A stretch of DNA of 64,000 nt from positions 1 to 64,000 of the forward strand of contig NZ_VNHJ01000005.1 of the NCBI RefSeq assembly GCF_008124525.1. The letters run 5' to 3'. Positions 50,950 through 60,030 of the stretch are shown in pieces (position 1 is the first letter of the stretch; each line of letters opens with the position of its first letter). The position numbers were made by a program, and so were the translations under genes. The notes under the pieces are model-generated. The model made no database searches and had not been told where the DNA came from. It was given only the letters and a program-made list of their open reading frames with translations. Source of the DNA: Oceanicella actignis. GTDB taxonomy: Bacteria; Pseudomonadota; Alphaproteobacteria; Rhodobacterales; Rhodobacteraceae.

Positions 50950-52532
50950 GCGCGTTCTCCTTCGGCTTCGGCGGTTTCAAGCCAGCTGCGCAGAACCAGC
51001 GTGGCGTCCTCCTTGCGCGCCTCGACGGTCTTGCGCAGGGCCTCGACATGGTCGACGGCCACGTTGCGCGCGTCGATCACCTCGCCCGCCGCTTCGAGCG
51101 AGCCGGCGACGTCGGGCGTCTGTCCGGGCAGGGCGGGGGCGTTCTGCTCGTTCCCGGACGGGTTGATTTCGGTCAGCCTCGGCTGGGCCGGGGCCGTGAT
51201 CATCGGGCGCAGCACCAGCAGCCCGAGCGCCAGCGCCACGGCGCTGAGCACGCCCAGCTGGATCAGGGTCATGGCGTTGGCGGCCAGGAAGTCGACCGCG
51301 TCGGCCTCGGCCGCCACGCCCTGCTCGGCGGGGCGGGCGAACTCCATGCTCTCGATCGAGACCACGTCGCCGCGCGAGGGGTCGAAGCCCACCGCCGTCT
51401 GCACGAGCTCGCGCAGGGCGTCGAGCTCTTCCTTCGGGCGCGGCGTCCACACCTCCTGCCCGTCGGGGCCGACGGTGCGGATGCCGTCCACCAGGACCGC
51501 GACCGAGATGCGGGTGACGGCGCCGGGCGCGGTCACGCGCTCGCGCAGGACTTCCGAGACGTCGTAGTTCATGCGCTCGCGCGTGGTGGCGGCGTTGCGC
51601 TTGGACTGCCCGCCGCCATTCGCGTCGCCGTCGGGCAGGTTCGAGGCGACGGTGACGTTGGCGGTCGTCCCGGTCTCGGATTCGTTCGTCTCTTCGGTGT
51701 CGGAATGGATGGCGACGCGGCTCTGGGGGTCGAGCACGCGCTCGGTGACCTTCTCGGATTCGGTGCGGGTCTCGACCGACACCTCGACCACCGCCGCGCC
51801 TTCGCCCACGCGCGCGGCCAGAAGGCGCTCGACATTAGCCTTGAGGATGGCGGCCTTTTCCTCGGCGATCGAGCCGGCGCCCTGCGCGGGCGCGTCCTTG
51901 CCCGGCGCCAGGATGACGCCGCCCTCGGCGTCGACCACGGTGACCGCTTCGGGCTGCAGGCCGGCCACGGCCGAGGACACCAGATGCCGGATCGCCTGCG
52001 CCTGCGGCTTGCCCAGAACGCCCGAGCGCATGGCCACCGTCACCGAGGCCGTGGGCTCGACGCGGCGCTCGAAGGGCTTGCGGGCGGGGTTGGCGATGTG
52101 CACGCGCGCACGCCGCACGCCGGGCAGGGCCAGGATGGTGCGCGCCAGCTCGCCCTCCTTCGCGCGCCAATAGGCGGCGTCGAACATCTCGGAGGTGGTG
52201 CCGAAGCCGGACAGATCGTCGAGCAGCTCGTAGCCCGCCGCGCCGCCCGAGGGCCGGCCTTCGGCGGCCAGCGACATGCGCAGGCGGTCGCGCTCGGATT
52301 CGGGCACGTAGATGGCGTCGCCGCGCACCTCGTAGGCGACGCCGCGCGATTCGAGCGCGGTCACCACTTCGCCCGCGGCGCCGGGCTCGAGCCCGGCATA
52401 GAGCAGCGCCATGGCCGGCTGCGAGGCGATGCGCAGCAGCCCCGCCACGGCGATGATCGCCGCGATGGCCGCCAGTCCCGCGACCAGCCTTTTGCCGGGG
52501 TCCATGCCCCGCAGTGTCTGGATCAGGTTCAC
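50946..52532 (-). CDS. fliF: Flagellar MS-ring protein FliF
   Basis: A 528-residue MS-ring protein with TM1 (RLVAGLAAIAAIIAVAGLLRI), ring-building motifs (YAGLEPGAAGEVVTALESRGVAYEV and PGVRRARVHIANPARKPFERR), a Ser/Thr/Asn-rich loop (about 300-330), TM2 (TLIQLGVLSAVALALGLLVLRPMI) and the FliG-binding tail KEDATLVLRSWLE. The start is GTG 52532. It heads the fliF-H-N-P-G operon. A CtrA-like site lies about 80 bases upstream. Spacer 52533-52620 is otherwise unremarkable. Confidence 0.95.
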   Translation of the reverse strand: MNLIQTLRGMDPGKRLVAGLAAIAAIIAVAGLLRIASQPAMALLYAGLEPGAAGEVVTALESRGVAYEVRGDAIYVPESERDRLRMSLAAEGRPSGGAAGYELLDDLSGFGTTSEMFDAAYWRAKEGELARTILALPGVRRARVHIANPARKPFERRVEPTASVTVAMRSGVLGKPQAQAIRHLVSSAVAGLQPEAVTVVDAEGGVILAPGKDAPAQGAGSIAEEKAAILKANVERLLAARVGEGAAVVEVSVETRTESEKVTERVLDPQSRVAIHSDTEETNESETGTTANVTVASNLPDGDANGGGQSKRNAATTRERMNYDVSEVLRERVTAPGAVTRISVAVLVDGIRTVGPDGQEVWTPRPKEELDALRELVQTAVGFDPSRGDVVSIESMEFARPAEQGVAAEADAVDFLAANAMTLIQLGVLSAVALALGLLVLRPMITAPAQPRLTEINPSGNEQNAPALPGQTPDVAGSLEAAGEVIDARNVAVDHVEALRKTVEARKEDATLVLRSWLETAEAEGERA

Positions 52533-52609
52533 GCCGTTCTCTCGCCTTGCGTATCCGGGTGGTTACGGATCGGCCTTTCTGGCCTAGGCGCAGCTTTGGC
52601 CCCGCAGGC

Positions 52610-52624
52610 TTAAGATTCGGTTAT
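52610..52624. promoter_or_regulatory. CtrA-like site upstream of fliF
   Basis: TTAA-GATTCGG-TTAT (52610-52624) fits the alphaproteobacterial CtrA consensus TTAA-N7-TTAA with one mismatch. It lies 78-92 bases upstream of the fliF start, overlapping the stop of the glycosyltransferase gene. CtrA controls flagellar genes in Rhodobacterales. A single weak site could be chance. Confidence 0.4.
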
Positions 52625-53784
52625 CGCGTTGAGAAACCTTCGGCCGCCTCGGCGCGCCGCCGCAGGTCGCCGGGGTCGAGCCGGGCGCCGATCCGCGCGG
52701 CCTCGTCGGCGATCATCGCGGCCAGTTCGGACTTGAAGCGCTCGGGGCCGAAGCCCATGGCGTGGGCGCGGATCGGGTCGGGGTCCATGCGCGCGCCATG
52801 ATCGCGCTCGAAGCGCAGAACCGCTTCGGCCAGCGATTCGGGGGTCTGCTCGTCGAAGAACAGTCCCGTGCGCCCCTCGACCACCGTGTCCAGGGCGCCG
52901 CCCCCGCGATAGGCGATGACGGGGCGCCCGCACGCCATGGCCTCGAGCGGGACGATGCCGAAATCCTCGACCCCCGGGAAGATCAGCGCCTTGCACGAGC
53001 GGTAGAGCGCCGCCATCCGCGACGCGGGCACGCGGCCAAGGAATCGCGTGCGCGGGCCTGCCATGGCCTCGAGGCGGCCGCGTTCGGGGCCGTCGCCCGC
53101 CACCGTCAGCGGCAGGTCCAGCGCGCGGAACGCCTGCACGGCGATGTCGGCGCGCTTGTAGGGGACCAGCTCGGACAGGAACAGGTAGCCCGCCTCGCCC
53201 TCGGGCGGGCCGGGGGCGTAGGCCGCGAGGTCCACCGGCGGATGGATGACGCGCGCCTCGCGCCCCCAGCAGCGGCGGATGCGGCGCTGGATGAAGCGGG
53301 AATTGGCCGCGATGGCGTCCACGCGCGCCGCGCTGGCCGCATCCCACAGGCGCAGGCGCGGCGCGGCGGCGGCGAAGACCGCCCGCCCCAGCGGCCCCAG
53401 CGCCGCGCGGTATGCGTGATGCTGGTCCCAGATGTAGCGCATGGGCGAGTGGCAATAGCACAGATGCAGCGCGTCCGGCGGCGCGATCACGCCCTTGGCC
53501 GGGCCCGATTCGCTGGACAGCACAAGGTCGTAGCCGCTCAGGTCCAGCTCCTCGAGCGCGCGGGGCATGAGCGGCAGATAGCGTTGATAGGCCCGCCGGG
53601 CGCCGGGAAGGCGCGCGATGAAGGTTTCGCGGATGCGGTGGGCGCGCAGGCGCTGGCTGATGTTCTGCGCAATGCAGACATGGGTGAAGATGTCGGCCTC
53701 GGGAAACAGCTCGCAGATGCGCTCGAGCACCCGCTCGCCGCCGCGCATTCCGACCAGCCAGTAGTGAATGACGGCGACCTTCAC
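52621..53784 (-). CDS. GT4-family glycosyltransferase (exopolysaccharide)
   Basis: A 387-residue GT-B-fold transferase. The N-terminal KVAVIHYWLVGMRGGERVLERICELFP carries the acceptor-side glycine loop; the C-terminal half has ESELVPYKRADIAV-like SELVPYKRADIAVQAF, and the EX7E-type donor motif EDFGIVPLEAMACGRPVIAYRGGG. Start is GTG 53784 with AAGGAGG. It lies beside a sugar transferase and an export protein, so it likely builds exopolysaccharide. Confidence 0.9.
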   Translation of the reverse strand: MKVAVIHYWLVGMRGGERVLERICELFPEADIFTHVCIAQNISQRLRAHRIRETFIARLPGARRAYQRYLPLMPRALEELDLSGYDLVLSSESGPAKGVIAPPDALHLCYCHSPMRYIWDQHHAYRAALGPLGRAVFAAAAPRLRLWDAASAARVDAIAANSRFIQRRIRRCWGREARVIHPPVDLAAYAPGPPEGEAGYLFLSELVPYKRADIAVQAFRALDLPLTVAGDGPERGRLEAMAGPRTRFLGRVPASRMAALYRSCKALIFPGVEDFGIVPLEAMACGRPVIAYRGGGALDTVVEGRTGLFFDEQTPESLAEAVLRFERDHGARMDPDPIRAHAMGFGPERFKSELAAMIADEAARIGARLDPGDLRRRAEAAEGFSTR

Positions 53785-53812
53785 GGGCGCCTCCTTGCGC
53801 GCATTCGCCAGC

Positions 53813-54559
53813 TCAAAGCCCCGTCGGCCGGAGCACCACCCGCACGGTGCGCAGCAACAGCCGAAGGTCGAGCGCCAGGCTGACCCGGCGGCTGTAGTCG
53901 AGGTCGATGGCGACGCGCTCGGCATAGCCCGTCTGGTTGCGCGGCCCGGTCTGCCACAGCCCCGTCAGACCCGGGCGCAGGGGCAGGTAGGCCTCGGGGG
54001 CGGCGGCGTAGTGGACCATTTCCTCGGCGGTGACGGGGCGCGGGCCGACCAGGCTCATGTCGCCGCGCAGCACGTTCCACAGCTGCGGCAGCTCGTCGAG
54101 CGAGGTCTTGCGCAAGAAGCGCCCGAGGGGCGTCACGCGCGGGTCGGGGTCGAGCTTGCCGCGCTCGCGCCAGCGCCGCGCCGCCTCGGGGTCGGTCCGC
54201 AGAAGGCGTTCGAGCGCCGCGTCCGCGTCGGGGCGCATGGTGCGGATCTTCCAGCATCGGAACGGGCGCCCGCCCCGGCCGATGCGCGCATGTCCGAAGA
54301 AGGGCGCGCCGCCGCCCGCCGCCGTGGCCAGCGCCAGCAGCGCGATGACGGGCAGCGCCGCGGGCAGCATCAGCAGAACCAGCGCGATGTCGAGCGGGCG
54401 CTTGAGCCGGCGGGCGTAGAAGCCGTGGGCCCCGCCGCGCATGATGGCCAGACGCATGTTCGGCGCGGCGGAGGTTCGGGGGGCGTTCGCAAACGGCATC
54501 GGCAAAAATCTCGACTCGAAAAGACCGGACGCGCGCGCGGCGTCGCCTTGGACGGGCAT
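53813..54559 (-). CDS. Undecaprenyl-phosphate sugar transferase (WcaJ/ExoY type)
   Basis: A bacterial sugar transferase that starts repeat-unit synthesis by loading a sugar phosphate on the lipid carrier. The core KRPLDIALVLLMLPAALPVIALLALAT membrane helix, FRCWKIRTM, DPRVTPLGRFLRKTSLDELPQLWNVLRGDMSLVGPRP and LRPGLTGLWQTGPRN are all present. Start is uncertain (54559, 54499 or 54457); none has a strong Shine-Dalgarno sequence. If 54559 is right the protein is 248 residues. It is divergent from the export gene. Confidence 0.88.
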   Translation of the reverse strand: MPVQGDAARASGLFESRFLPMPFANAPRTSAAPNMRLAIMRGGAHGFYARRLKRPLDIALVLLMLPAALPVIALLALATAAGGGAPFFGHARIGRGGRPFRCWKIRTMRPDADAALERLLRTDPEAARRWRERGKLDPDPRVTPLGRFLRKTSLDELPQLWNVLRGDMSLVGPRPVTAEEMVHYAAAPEAYLPLRPGLTGLWQTGPRNQTGYAERVAIDLDYSRRVSLALDLRLLLRTVRVVLRPTGL

Positions 54560-54747
54560 ATCAGCCCAAATTCACATAAAATTCAACGCAAATGACGGTT
54601 AACCGCGGCGGCGACGACGCCGGCGGGCGCGAAATCTTGGCCCGGAGCGCCGCCGGCGCTTAACAGGACTTGCCCGCGATGCTATGCCCGAAAGCCGATG
54701 GTCGGCGTGCGCCGGGGCGCGGCGCGTCAAGGGCAGGGAGCGACGAG
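54560..54747. promoter_or_regulatory. AT-rich divergent spacer of the exopolysaccharide genes
   Basis: The 188 bases between the sugar transferase and the export lipoprotein contain an AT-rich island (about 54560-54602) and the perfect palindrome CGGTTAACCG (54596-54605). It is the likely shared promoter region. I could not assign a specific regulator. Confidence 0.45.
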
Positions 54748-56304
54748 ATGAAGAAGGCCGTGTTGCTTGCGGCGTTGGCGGCGGCGGGATGCGGGGCCGT
54801 ATACACCTCGCCCGCGGTGCACGAGACGGGCGCCGGACTGGCGCTGGGCGCCGCGTCGGATCTGGATGTGCGCGTGGTGCCGCTGACCCATGCCGCCGTG
54901 GTCGAGGCGAACATGAGCCCCTACGCGCCCCCGCGCCTGCCCGACGCCTTCCGGCCCCGTCCGGGCGCTCAGGCGCCGGCGCTGGGGCCGGTGGATGCGC
55001 GCATGCCGGAACTGCCCGCGCCGCAAGCGGCGGGCGCCGCAGGCGCCGAAGCCGCCGGGGACGATCTGCCCGCCGTCGCCACCCAGCCCGCGCCCCCGCC
55101 CGGGCGCCCGGCGCTGCGCCTGCCGCCCGCCGCGCCGCCCGAGCCCTACCGCATCGGCGTGGCCGACGTGATCCTGCTGTCGGCCGACACCTCGAACGCC
55201 ACGCTCGACCAGGTGCCCGGGCTGATCGCCGCGCAGACCAAGCGCCAAGGCTACATCGTCCAGGACGACGGCGCGGTGGCGATCCCCGATGTCGGGCGCG
55301 TGCGCATCGCGGGCCTGACGCTGGAGGAAGCCGAGGCGGCCATCTTCCAGGCCCTGGTCGAGAAGCGCTTCGATCCCTCGTTCAGCCTCGAGATCGCCGA
55401 GTTCAACTCGCAGCGCGTCAGCATCGGCGGCGCGGTGCGCGAGCCGCGCATCGCCCCCATCACCCTCAAGCCGCTGCGCCTGTCCGAGGCGCTGCAGATG
55501 GCCGGGGGCGTGAACGCCGACGGCGACTACGTCGTGATCCGCCTGTTCCGCGACGGCGAGGTCTATCAGATTCCCTTCGACCGGCTTTACGACCGCGACG
55601 GGCTCAACGACGTGACGCTGCGCGACGGCGACAGCGTGTTCGTCGACCTGTCCTACGACGTCGAGCAGGCGCGCGCCTATTTCTCCGAGCAGCTGCGCCG
55701 GCGCGAGGCCGAGCTGCGCGAGCGCGAATTCGCGTTCCGCCAGCGTCAGGCCGACATCGACGAGGCGCGCTTCGCCCTGACCATCGCCCAGTTCGAGGCG
55801 CAGAAGGTCCAGCTGCGCAACCAGCTGGCGCAGCTGCGTCTTGCAGCGGCGCAATACGAGGCGGCGCGCAACGCCGACCGCCGCGCCGACGAGGCCGCCC
55901 AGCGCGCCGCCTTCCGCGACCGTCTCGAGCTGGGCGCCGCGCCGCGCGGCTACGCCTATCTGGCCGGCGAGGCGCGCCGTCCGACCCGTCTGCCGCTGCC
56001 CTTCGAGGGGCGCGCCCATCTGGCGGACGCGCTGTTCAACGGCGACGGGCTGAGCATCCAGACCGCCGATTACGGCGAGATCTACGTGTTGCGAGCCTCG
56101 TCCCGGCCCGAAGAGTTCGGCGCCGTCACGGCCTATCACCTGAACGCGCGCAACGCCGCCAACCTGGTCAACGCCGCGCGCTTCGAGCTGCGGCCGAACG
56201 ACATCGTCTTCGTCGCCGAGCAGCCGATCACCACCTGGAACCGCGTGCTGTCGCAGCTGACGCCGACGGTGTTCACCCAGGCCGCCGCGCTGGCCACGAA
56301 CTGA
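54748..56304 (+). CDS. Polysaccharide export outer-membrane lipoprotein (Wza-like) with inserted coiled coil
   Basis: A 518-residue lipoprotein with lipobox AAG-C15. After a Pro/Ala-rich linker (about 60-132) comes the Poly_export domain (EPYRIGVADVI, about 133-215) and a SLBB domain (about 220-300; RVSIGGAVREP). A long charged coiled coil (about 305-395, rich in RRREAELREREFAFRQRQ-type heptads) is followed by a second SLBB-like domain (about 400-500). Wza homologues are about 380 residues; the coiled coil is the added part and resembles a co-polymerase arm. ATG 54748 follows CAGGGAG. Confidence 0.87.
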   Translation: MKKAVLLAALAAAGCGAVYTSPAVHETGAGLALGAASDLDVRVVPLTHAAVVEANMSPYAPPRLPDAFRPRPGAQAPALGPVDARMPELPAPQAAGAAGAEAAGDDLPAVATQPAPPPGRPALRLPPAAPPEPYRIGVADVILLSADTSNATLDQVPGLIAAQTKRQGYIVQDDGAVAIPDVGRVRIAGLTLEEAEAAIFQALVEKRFDPSFSLEIAEFNSQRVSIGGAVREPRIAPITLKPLRLSEALQMAGGVNADGDYVVIRLFRDGEVYQIPFDRLYDRDGLNDVTLRDGDSVFVDLSYDVEQARAYFSEQLRRREAELREREFAFRQRQADIDEARFALTIAQFEAQKVQLRNQLAQLRLAAAQYEAARNADRRADEAAQRAAFRDRLELGAAPRGYAYLAGEARRPTRLPLPFEGRAHLADALFNGDGLSIQTADYGEIYVLRASSRPEEFGAVTAYHLNARNAANLVNAARFELRPNDIVFVAEQPITTWNRVLSQLTPTVFTQAAALATN

Positions 56305-56617
56305 CCGCTCGGGGGCAGGCGGACGGCGCCTTTCGGGGGGCTTCGGGGGGCGGAGCGCGGCCGCGGGGCGCCCTTGGCGGGCGGTCGGCGGGGCGCCGGC
56401 TTCGCCCGGAGCGGGGCGGAGCAGTCGGCATCCGCCCGGCCCGGCCAGGCCAGGACCGGAGCATTCGCCGCCGGGCGGCCGCCGCCTCGCGGATCGGCCC
56501 GCGTGGACGCGTTGGGGGGCCCGCCCGCCCGGGGCCCCTCGCCGCGTCGCGGCGGCCGGGGCGCGTCGATCCGGTCGCGTCGGCCGCAGCGCGTCGGCCG
56601 GCCGCGGCGCGGGGCGC
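56305..56617. other. Non-coding spacer after the export gene
   Basis: These 313 bases are GC-rich with no recognisable gene on either strand; frames are Arg/Gly/Pro-rich. The neighbouring genes are convergent, so terminators for both may lie here. Runs of GGGG near 56333-56350 are the most distinctive feature. I see no T-run, tRNA or repeat array. Confidence 0.5.
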
Positions 56618-57205
56618 TCAGCCCCCGACGCGCCCGCGCCGGTCGGCCCGCAGCGCCGCGTAAAGCACGTGATTGCGCCAACGCCCGGCGATTTGCAGAT
56701 AGGCCTGCGCCACGCCCTCATACTTGAACCCGCATCGCTCGAGCACGCGGCGCGAGCGCGCGTTCTCGGGCAGGCAGGCCGCTTCGAGGCGGCTCAGATC
56801 CATCCGCCCGAAGGCATGGTCGCGCGCCGCGCTCAGCGCCTCGGTCATCAGTCCGCGCCCGGCCTGCTCGGCCGCGATCCAGTAGCCCACCGTCGCCGCC
56901 TGCGCCGGGCCGCGGCGCAGGTTGTCGATGGTCAGCGCCCCGATGACGCGCGCGGGGGCCTCGCGCAGGAACAGCAGCAGCGGCAATCCGCGGTCGTCGT
57001 CGATCAGCCGCCGCGCCCAGGCGACGCGGTTGCGAAAGGCGCGTACGCTCAAGTGATCGGGCGCCCAGGCGGGCTCCCAGGGGGCCAGATGCTCGGCGCT
57101 TTCGCGCCGCGCCCGCGCCCATGAGGCGTGATCGGCCAGGCGCGGCGGGCGCAGGATCAGGCGCTCGGTCTCGATCGCCGGATCCTTGCGCAGCCGGAAC
57201 AGCAT
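56618..57205 (-). CDS. GNAT N-acetyltransferase (RimJ type)
   Basis: A 195-residue GNAT protein. N-terminal ETERLILRPPRLADHASWARARRES is the RimJ/RimL signature; the acetyl-CoA loop is around QAGRGLMTEALSAARDHAFGRMDLSRLEAACLPENARSRRVLERCGF. It probably acetylates a ribosomal protein N-terminus or another amine. It lies 12 bases after the M16 peptidase gene, part of a conserved group with thrC. Confidence 0.93.
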   Translation of the reverse strand: MLFRLRKDPAIETERLILRPPRLADHASWARARRESAEHLAPWEPAWAPDHLSVRAFRNRVAWARRLIDDDRGLPLLLFLREAPARVIGALTIDNLRRGPAQAATVGYWIAAEQAGRGLMTEALSAARDHAFGRMDLSRLEAACLPENARSRRVLERCGFKYEGVAQAYLQIAGRWRNHVLYAALRADRRGRVGG

Positions 57206-57217
57206 GCCGCCCGCCGC

Positions 57218-58483
57218 TCAGGCCGCCATGCGCGACTTGAGCGCCTCGATGTCGGGCGCGTCGGCCACGGGACCGTAAAGCGCCGCGGCCAGCGCCTCGG
57301 ACTGCGCCAGCTTGCGCGCGGCTGCGCGCGCGGCGGCGGCGTCGACCGCGTCGATGCGCGCGATCGTGTCCTGCAGATCGGGCGCGCGGCCGTGGATCTG
57401 AAGCGTGCGGGCCAGGCGCTCGCACCGGCCGAAGGCGCTTTCCAGCCCCATCACCAGCCCGGCCTTGAGCTGGGCGCGCGCGCGGGCGGTCTCCTCCTCG
57501 TCGATGTCGCGCGCGGCGCGGCGCAGCTCGTCGGCCACCAGCACGGCCAGCTCGGCCAGCTGCTCGGCCGAGGCGCCGGCGTAGATGGTCATCGCGCCGG
57601 CGTCCTCGTAGGCCGAGGCCTGGGCGAAGATCGTGTAGCACAGGCCGCGCTTCTCGCGCGCCTCCTGGAACAGGCGCGAGGACATGCCCCCGCCCAGAAG
57701 CGTCGCCAGGACCTGCCCGGCGTGGAAATCCGGGTCGCGATAGGCCGGGGCGGGCAGCGCCAGGGCGAAATGCGCCTGCTCGAGCGGCTTTTCCACCCTG
57801 TGCTCGCCGCCGACGAAGCGCGCGGGCGCGACGGGCGGCGCCGCGCGCGCGGGCAGGGCGCCGAACAGCGCCTCGGCCTGCGCGGCCAGGCGGTCGTGAT
57901 CGACCGCGCCGGCGGCGGCCAGGATCATGCGGTCGGGCGCGTAATGGCGCGCGACGAAGCGGCGCAGATCCTCGCGCCCGAAGGCGCGCACGCGCTCGGC
58001 CGGGCCAAGGATCGGGCGGCCGATGGGCTGGCCGGGAAAGGCGGCCTCCTGCAGCCAGTCGAAGATGATGTCGTCGGGCGTGTCCAGCGCCTGGCCGATC
58101 TCTTGCAGGATGACGCCGCGCTCGACCTCGATGTCCTCTTCGGCGAAGACCGAATCAAGCAGGATGTCGGCGATCAGCTCCATGGCCAGCGGCACGTCCT
58201 CGGCCAGGACGCGGGCGTAATAGGCGGTGGTCTCGCGGCTGGTGTAGGCGTTCAGGTAGCCGCCGACATTCTCGATCGTCTCGGCGATCTGCGCGGCGCT
58301 GCGCGTGCCGGTGCCCTTGAAGGCCATGTGCTCGAGGAAATGCGCCAGGCCGTTCTCGGGCTCGTCCTCGTGGCGGGCGCCGGCCGCGACCCACACCCCC
58401 AGCGCCGCCGAGGCCAGGCCGGGCATGCGCTCGGTGATGACGCGCATGCCGTTGGGCAGGGTGTGGAGGCGGATCTCGGTCAT
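57218..58483 (-). CDS. M16-family zinc metallopeptidase
   Basis: A 421-residue M16B peptidase similar to mitochondrial processing peptidase beta. The inverted zinc motif H48-F-L-E51-H52 and the downstream Glu in YYARVLAEDVPLAMELIADILLDSVFAEEDIEVERGVILQEI are intact. It should act as a dimer and degrade peptides. ATG 58483 overlaps the thrC stop by ATGA. Longer frames are shadows. Confidence 0.94.
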   Translation of the reverse strand: MTEIRLHTLPNGMRVITERMPGLASAALGVWVAAGARHEDEPENGLAHFLEHMAFKGTGTRSAAQIAETIENVGGYLNAYTSRETTAYYARVLAEDVPLAMELIADILLDSVFAEEDIEVERGVILQEIGQALDTPDDIIFDWLQEAAFPGQPIGRPILGPAERVRAFGREDLRRFVARHYAPDRMILAAAGAVDHDRLAAQAEALFGALPARAAPPVAPARFVGGEHRVEKPLEQAHFALALPAPAYRDPDFHAGQVLATLLGGGMSSRLFQEAREKRGLCYTIFAQASAYEDAGAMTIYAGASAEQLAELAVLVADELRRAARDIDEEETARARAQLKAGLVMGLESAFGRCERLARTLQIHGRAPDLQDTIARIDAVDAAAARAAARKLAQSEALAAALYGPVADAPDIEALKSRMAA

Positions 58484-59883
58484 GCGCCGTCTCCTTCGAG
58501 GGCGGACAGCACCGCGCGGCGCAGCGCGTCCAGGTCGTTGGGCAGGTCGCGCACGCGCTCGGGGCGCTCGAACAGATCGGCCATGCGCGCGGGCAGGGCG
58601 GGGCGCACGCCGCAGGCGCGCTCGACCGCGTCGGGGAACTTGGCGGCGTGGGCCGTGCCCAGAACCACCATCGGCGCGGCGCGGTCGCCGCGCGCGGCGC
58701 GCGCGGCGTGCACGCCGACGGCGGTGTGCGGGTCGATGACGAGGCCGGTCGCGGCGTGGATGTCTGCGATGGTGGCCAGCGTCTGGTCCTCGTCGCAGCG
58801 GGCGCTGTCGAATTCGGCGCGCAGGCGCTCGAGCGCGCCCTGGGGCAGCGAGAAGCCGCCCTGTCCGCGCAGCTCGTCCATCAGGCGCGCCACGGCGGGG
58901 CCGTCTCGGTCGAGCAGGTCGAAGAGCAGGCGTTCGAAATTCGAGCTGACCTGGATGTCCATCGAGGGCGAGATGGTGGGCGCCACGCCCTGCCTGCGGT
59001 GCTCGCCGCTCTGCACGGTGCGGTGGAGGATGTCGTTGCGGTTGGTCGCGATGACGAGCCGCCCGATCGGCAGCCCCATGCGTCGCGCCACGTATCCGGC
59101 GAAGATGTCGCCGAAATTGCCCGTGGGCACCGAGAACGAGACCGCCCGCCAGGGCGCGCCCAGCGCCGTCGCGGCGGTGAAGTAATACACCGTCTGCGCC
59201 AGCACCCGCGCCCAGTTGATCGAGTTGACCGCCGCAAGGCGCGCGCGGTCGCGGAAGGCGTGGTCGTTGAAGGCGGCCTTGACCAGCGCCTGGCAATCGT
59301 CGAAGTCGCCCTCGACGGCCAGGGCGTGCACGTTCGCGTCGGCCGGGGTGGTCATCTGGCGGCGCTGCACCTCGGACACGCGGCCCTTGGGGAAAAGGAT
59401 GAAGACCTCGGCCGCGTCCAGCCCGCGGAAGGCCTCGATGGCGGCCGAGCCCGTGTCGCCCGAGGTGGCGCCGATGATCGTCACGCGCTCGCCGCGCCGG
59501 GCCAGCGAGGCTTGGAACAGCCGTCCGATCAGCTGCATGGCCACGTCCTTGAAGGCCAGGGTGGGGCCGTGGTGCAGCTCCTGAATCCACTCGTTGGCGC
59601 CGATCTGCACCAGCGGGCAGCGGGCCGGGTGGTCGAACGACGCATAGGCGTCGGCGATGATGGCGCGCAGCTCGTCCTCGGCGAAGGCGTCGCCGACGAA
59701 GGGGCGCATGACGCGATGGGCGACCTCTTCGTATTCGAGGCCGGCAAGGGCCGCGATCTCGTCCCGGCTCATCCGCGGCCAGCTTTCGGGCACGTAAAGG
59801 CCGCCGTCGCGGGCGAGGCCGGTCAGCATCGTCTCTTCGAAGGACAGGGCGGGGGCGGCGCCGCGGGTGCTGATGTATTTCAC
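58480..59883 (-). CDS. thrC: Threonine synthase
   Basis: A 467-residue PLP enzyme that turns O-phosphohomoserine into threonine. The PLP lysine is K112 (HGPTLAFKDVAMQ), and ATSGDTGSAAIEAF is the phosphate-binding loop. The start is GTG 59883 giving VKYISTRG, the family N-terminus with AAGGA in place; an upstream TTG is less likely. It overlaps the M16 gene, which in turn precedes a GNAT gene. Confidence 0.96.
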   Translation of the reverse strand: MKYISTRGAAPALSFEETMLTGLARDGGLYVPESWPRMSRDEIAALAGLEYEEVAHRVMRPFVGDAFAEDELRAIIADAYASFDHPARCPLVQIGANEWIQELHHGPTLAFKDVAMQLIGRLFQASLARRGERVTIIGATSGDTGSAAIEAFRGLDAAEVFILFPKGRVSEVQRRQMTTPADANVHALAVEGDFDDCQALVKAAFNDHAFRDRARLAAVNSINWARVLAQTVYYFTAATALGAPWRAVSFSVPTGNFGDIFAGYVARRMGLPIGRLVIATNRNDILHRTVQSGEHRRQGVAPTISPSMDIQVSSNFERLLFDLLDRDGPAVARLMDELRGQGGFSLPQGALERLRAEFDSARCDEDQTLATIADIHAATGLVIDPHTAVGVHAARAARGDRAAPMVVLGTAHAAKFPDAVERACGVRPALPARMADLFERPERVRDLPNDLDALRRAVLSALEGDGA

Positions 59884-60030
59884 GCGCTGGATCCTTGTCT
59901 GCAAGCTCCGCTCCGCAGTAGCGGATTGGCGGGCGCGTCACAACATCGCTTGCGCGCGGCGGGCTTGCCTTGGCCGCGGGCGGCGGCCAGAAAGGGCCGC
60001 GCGCAACCCCCCAGGACCGAGAGGACAGGC

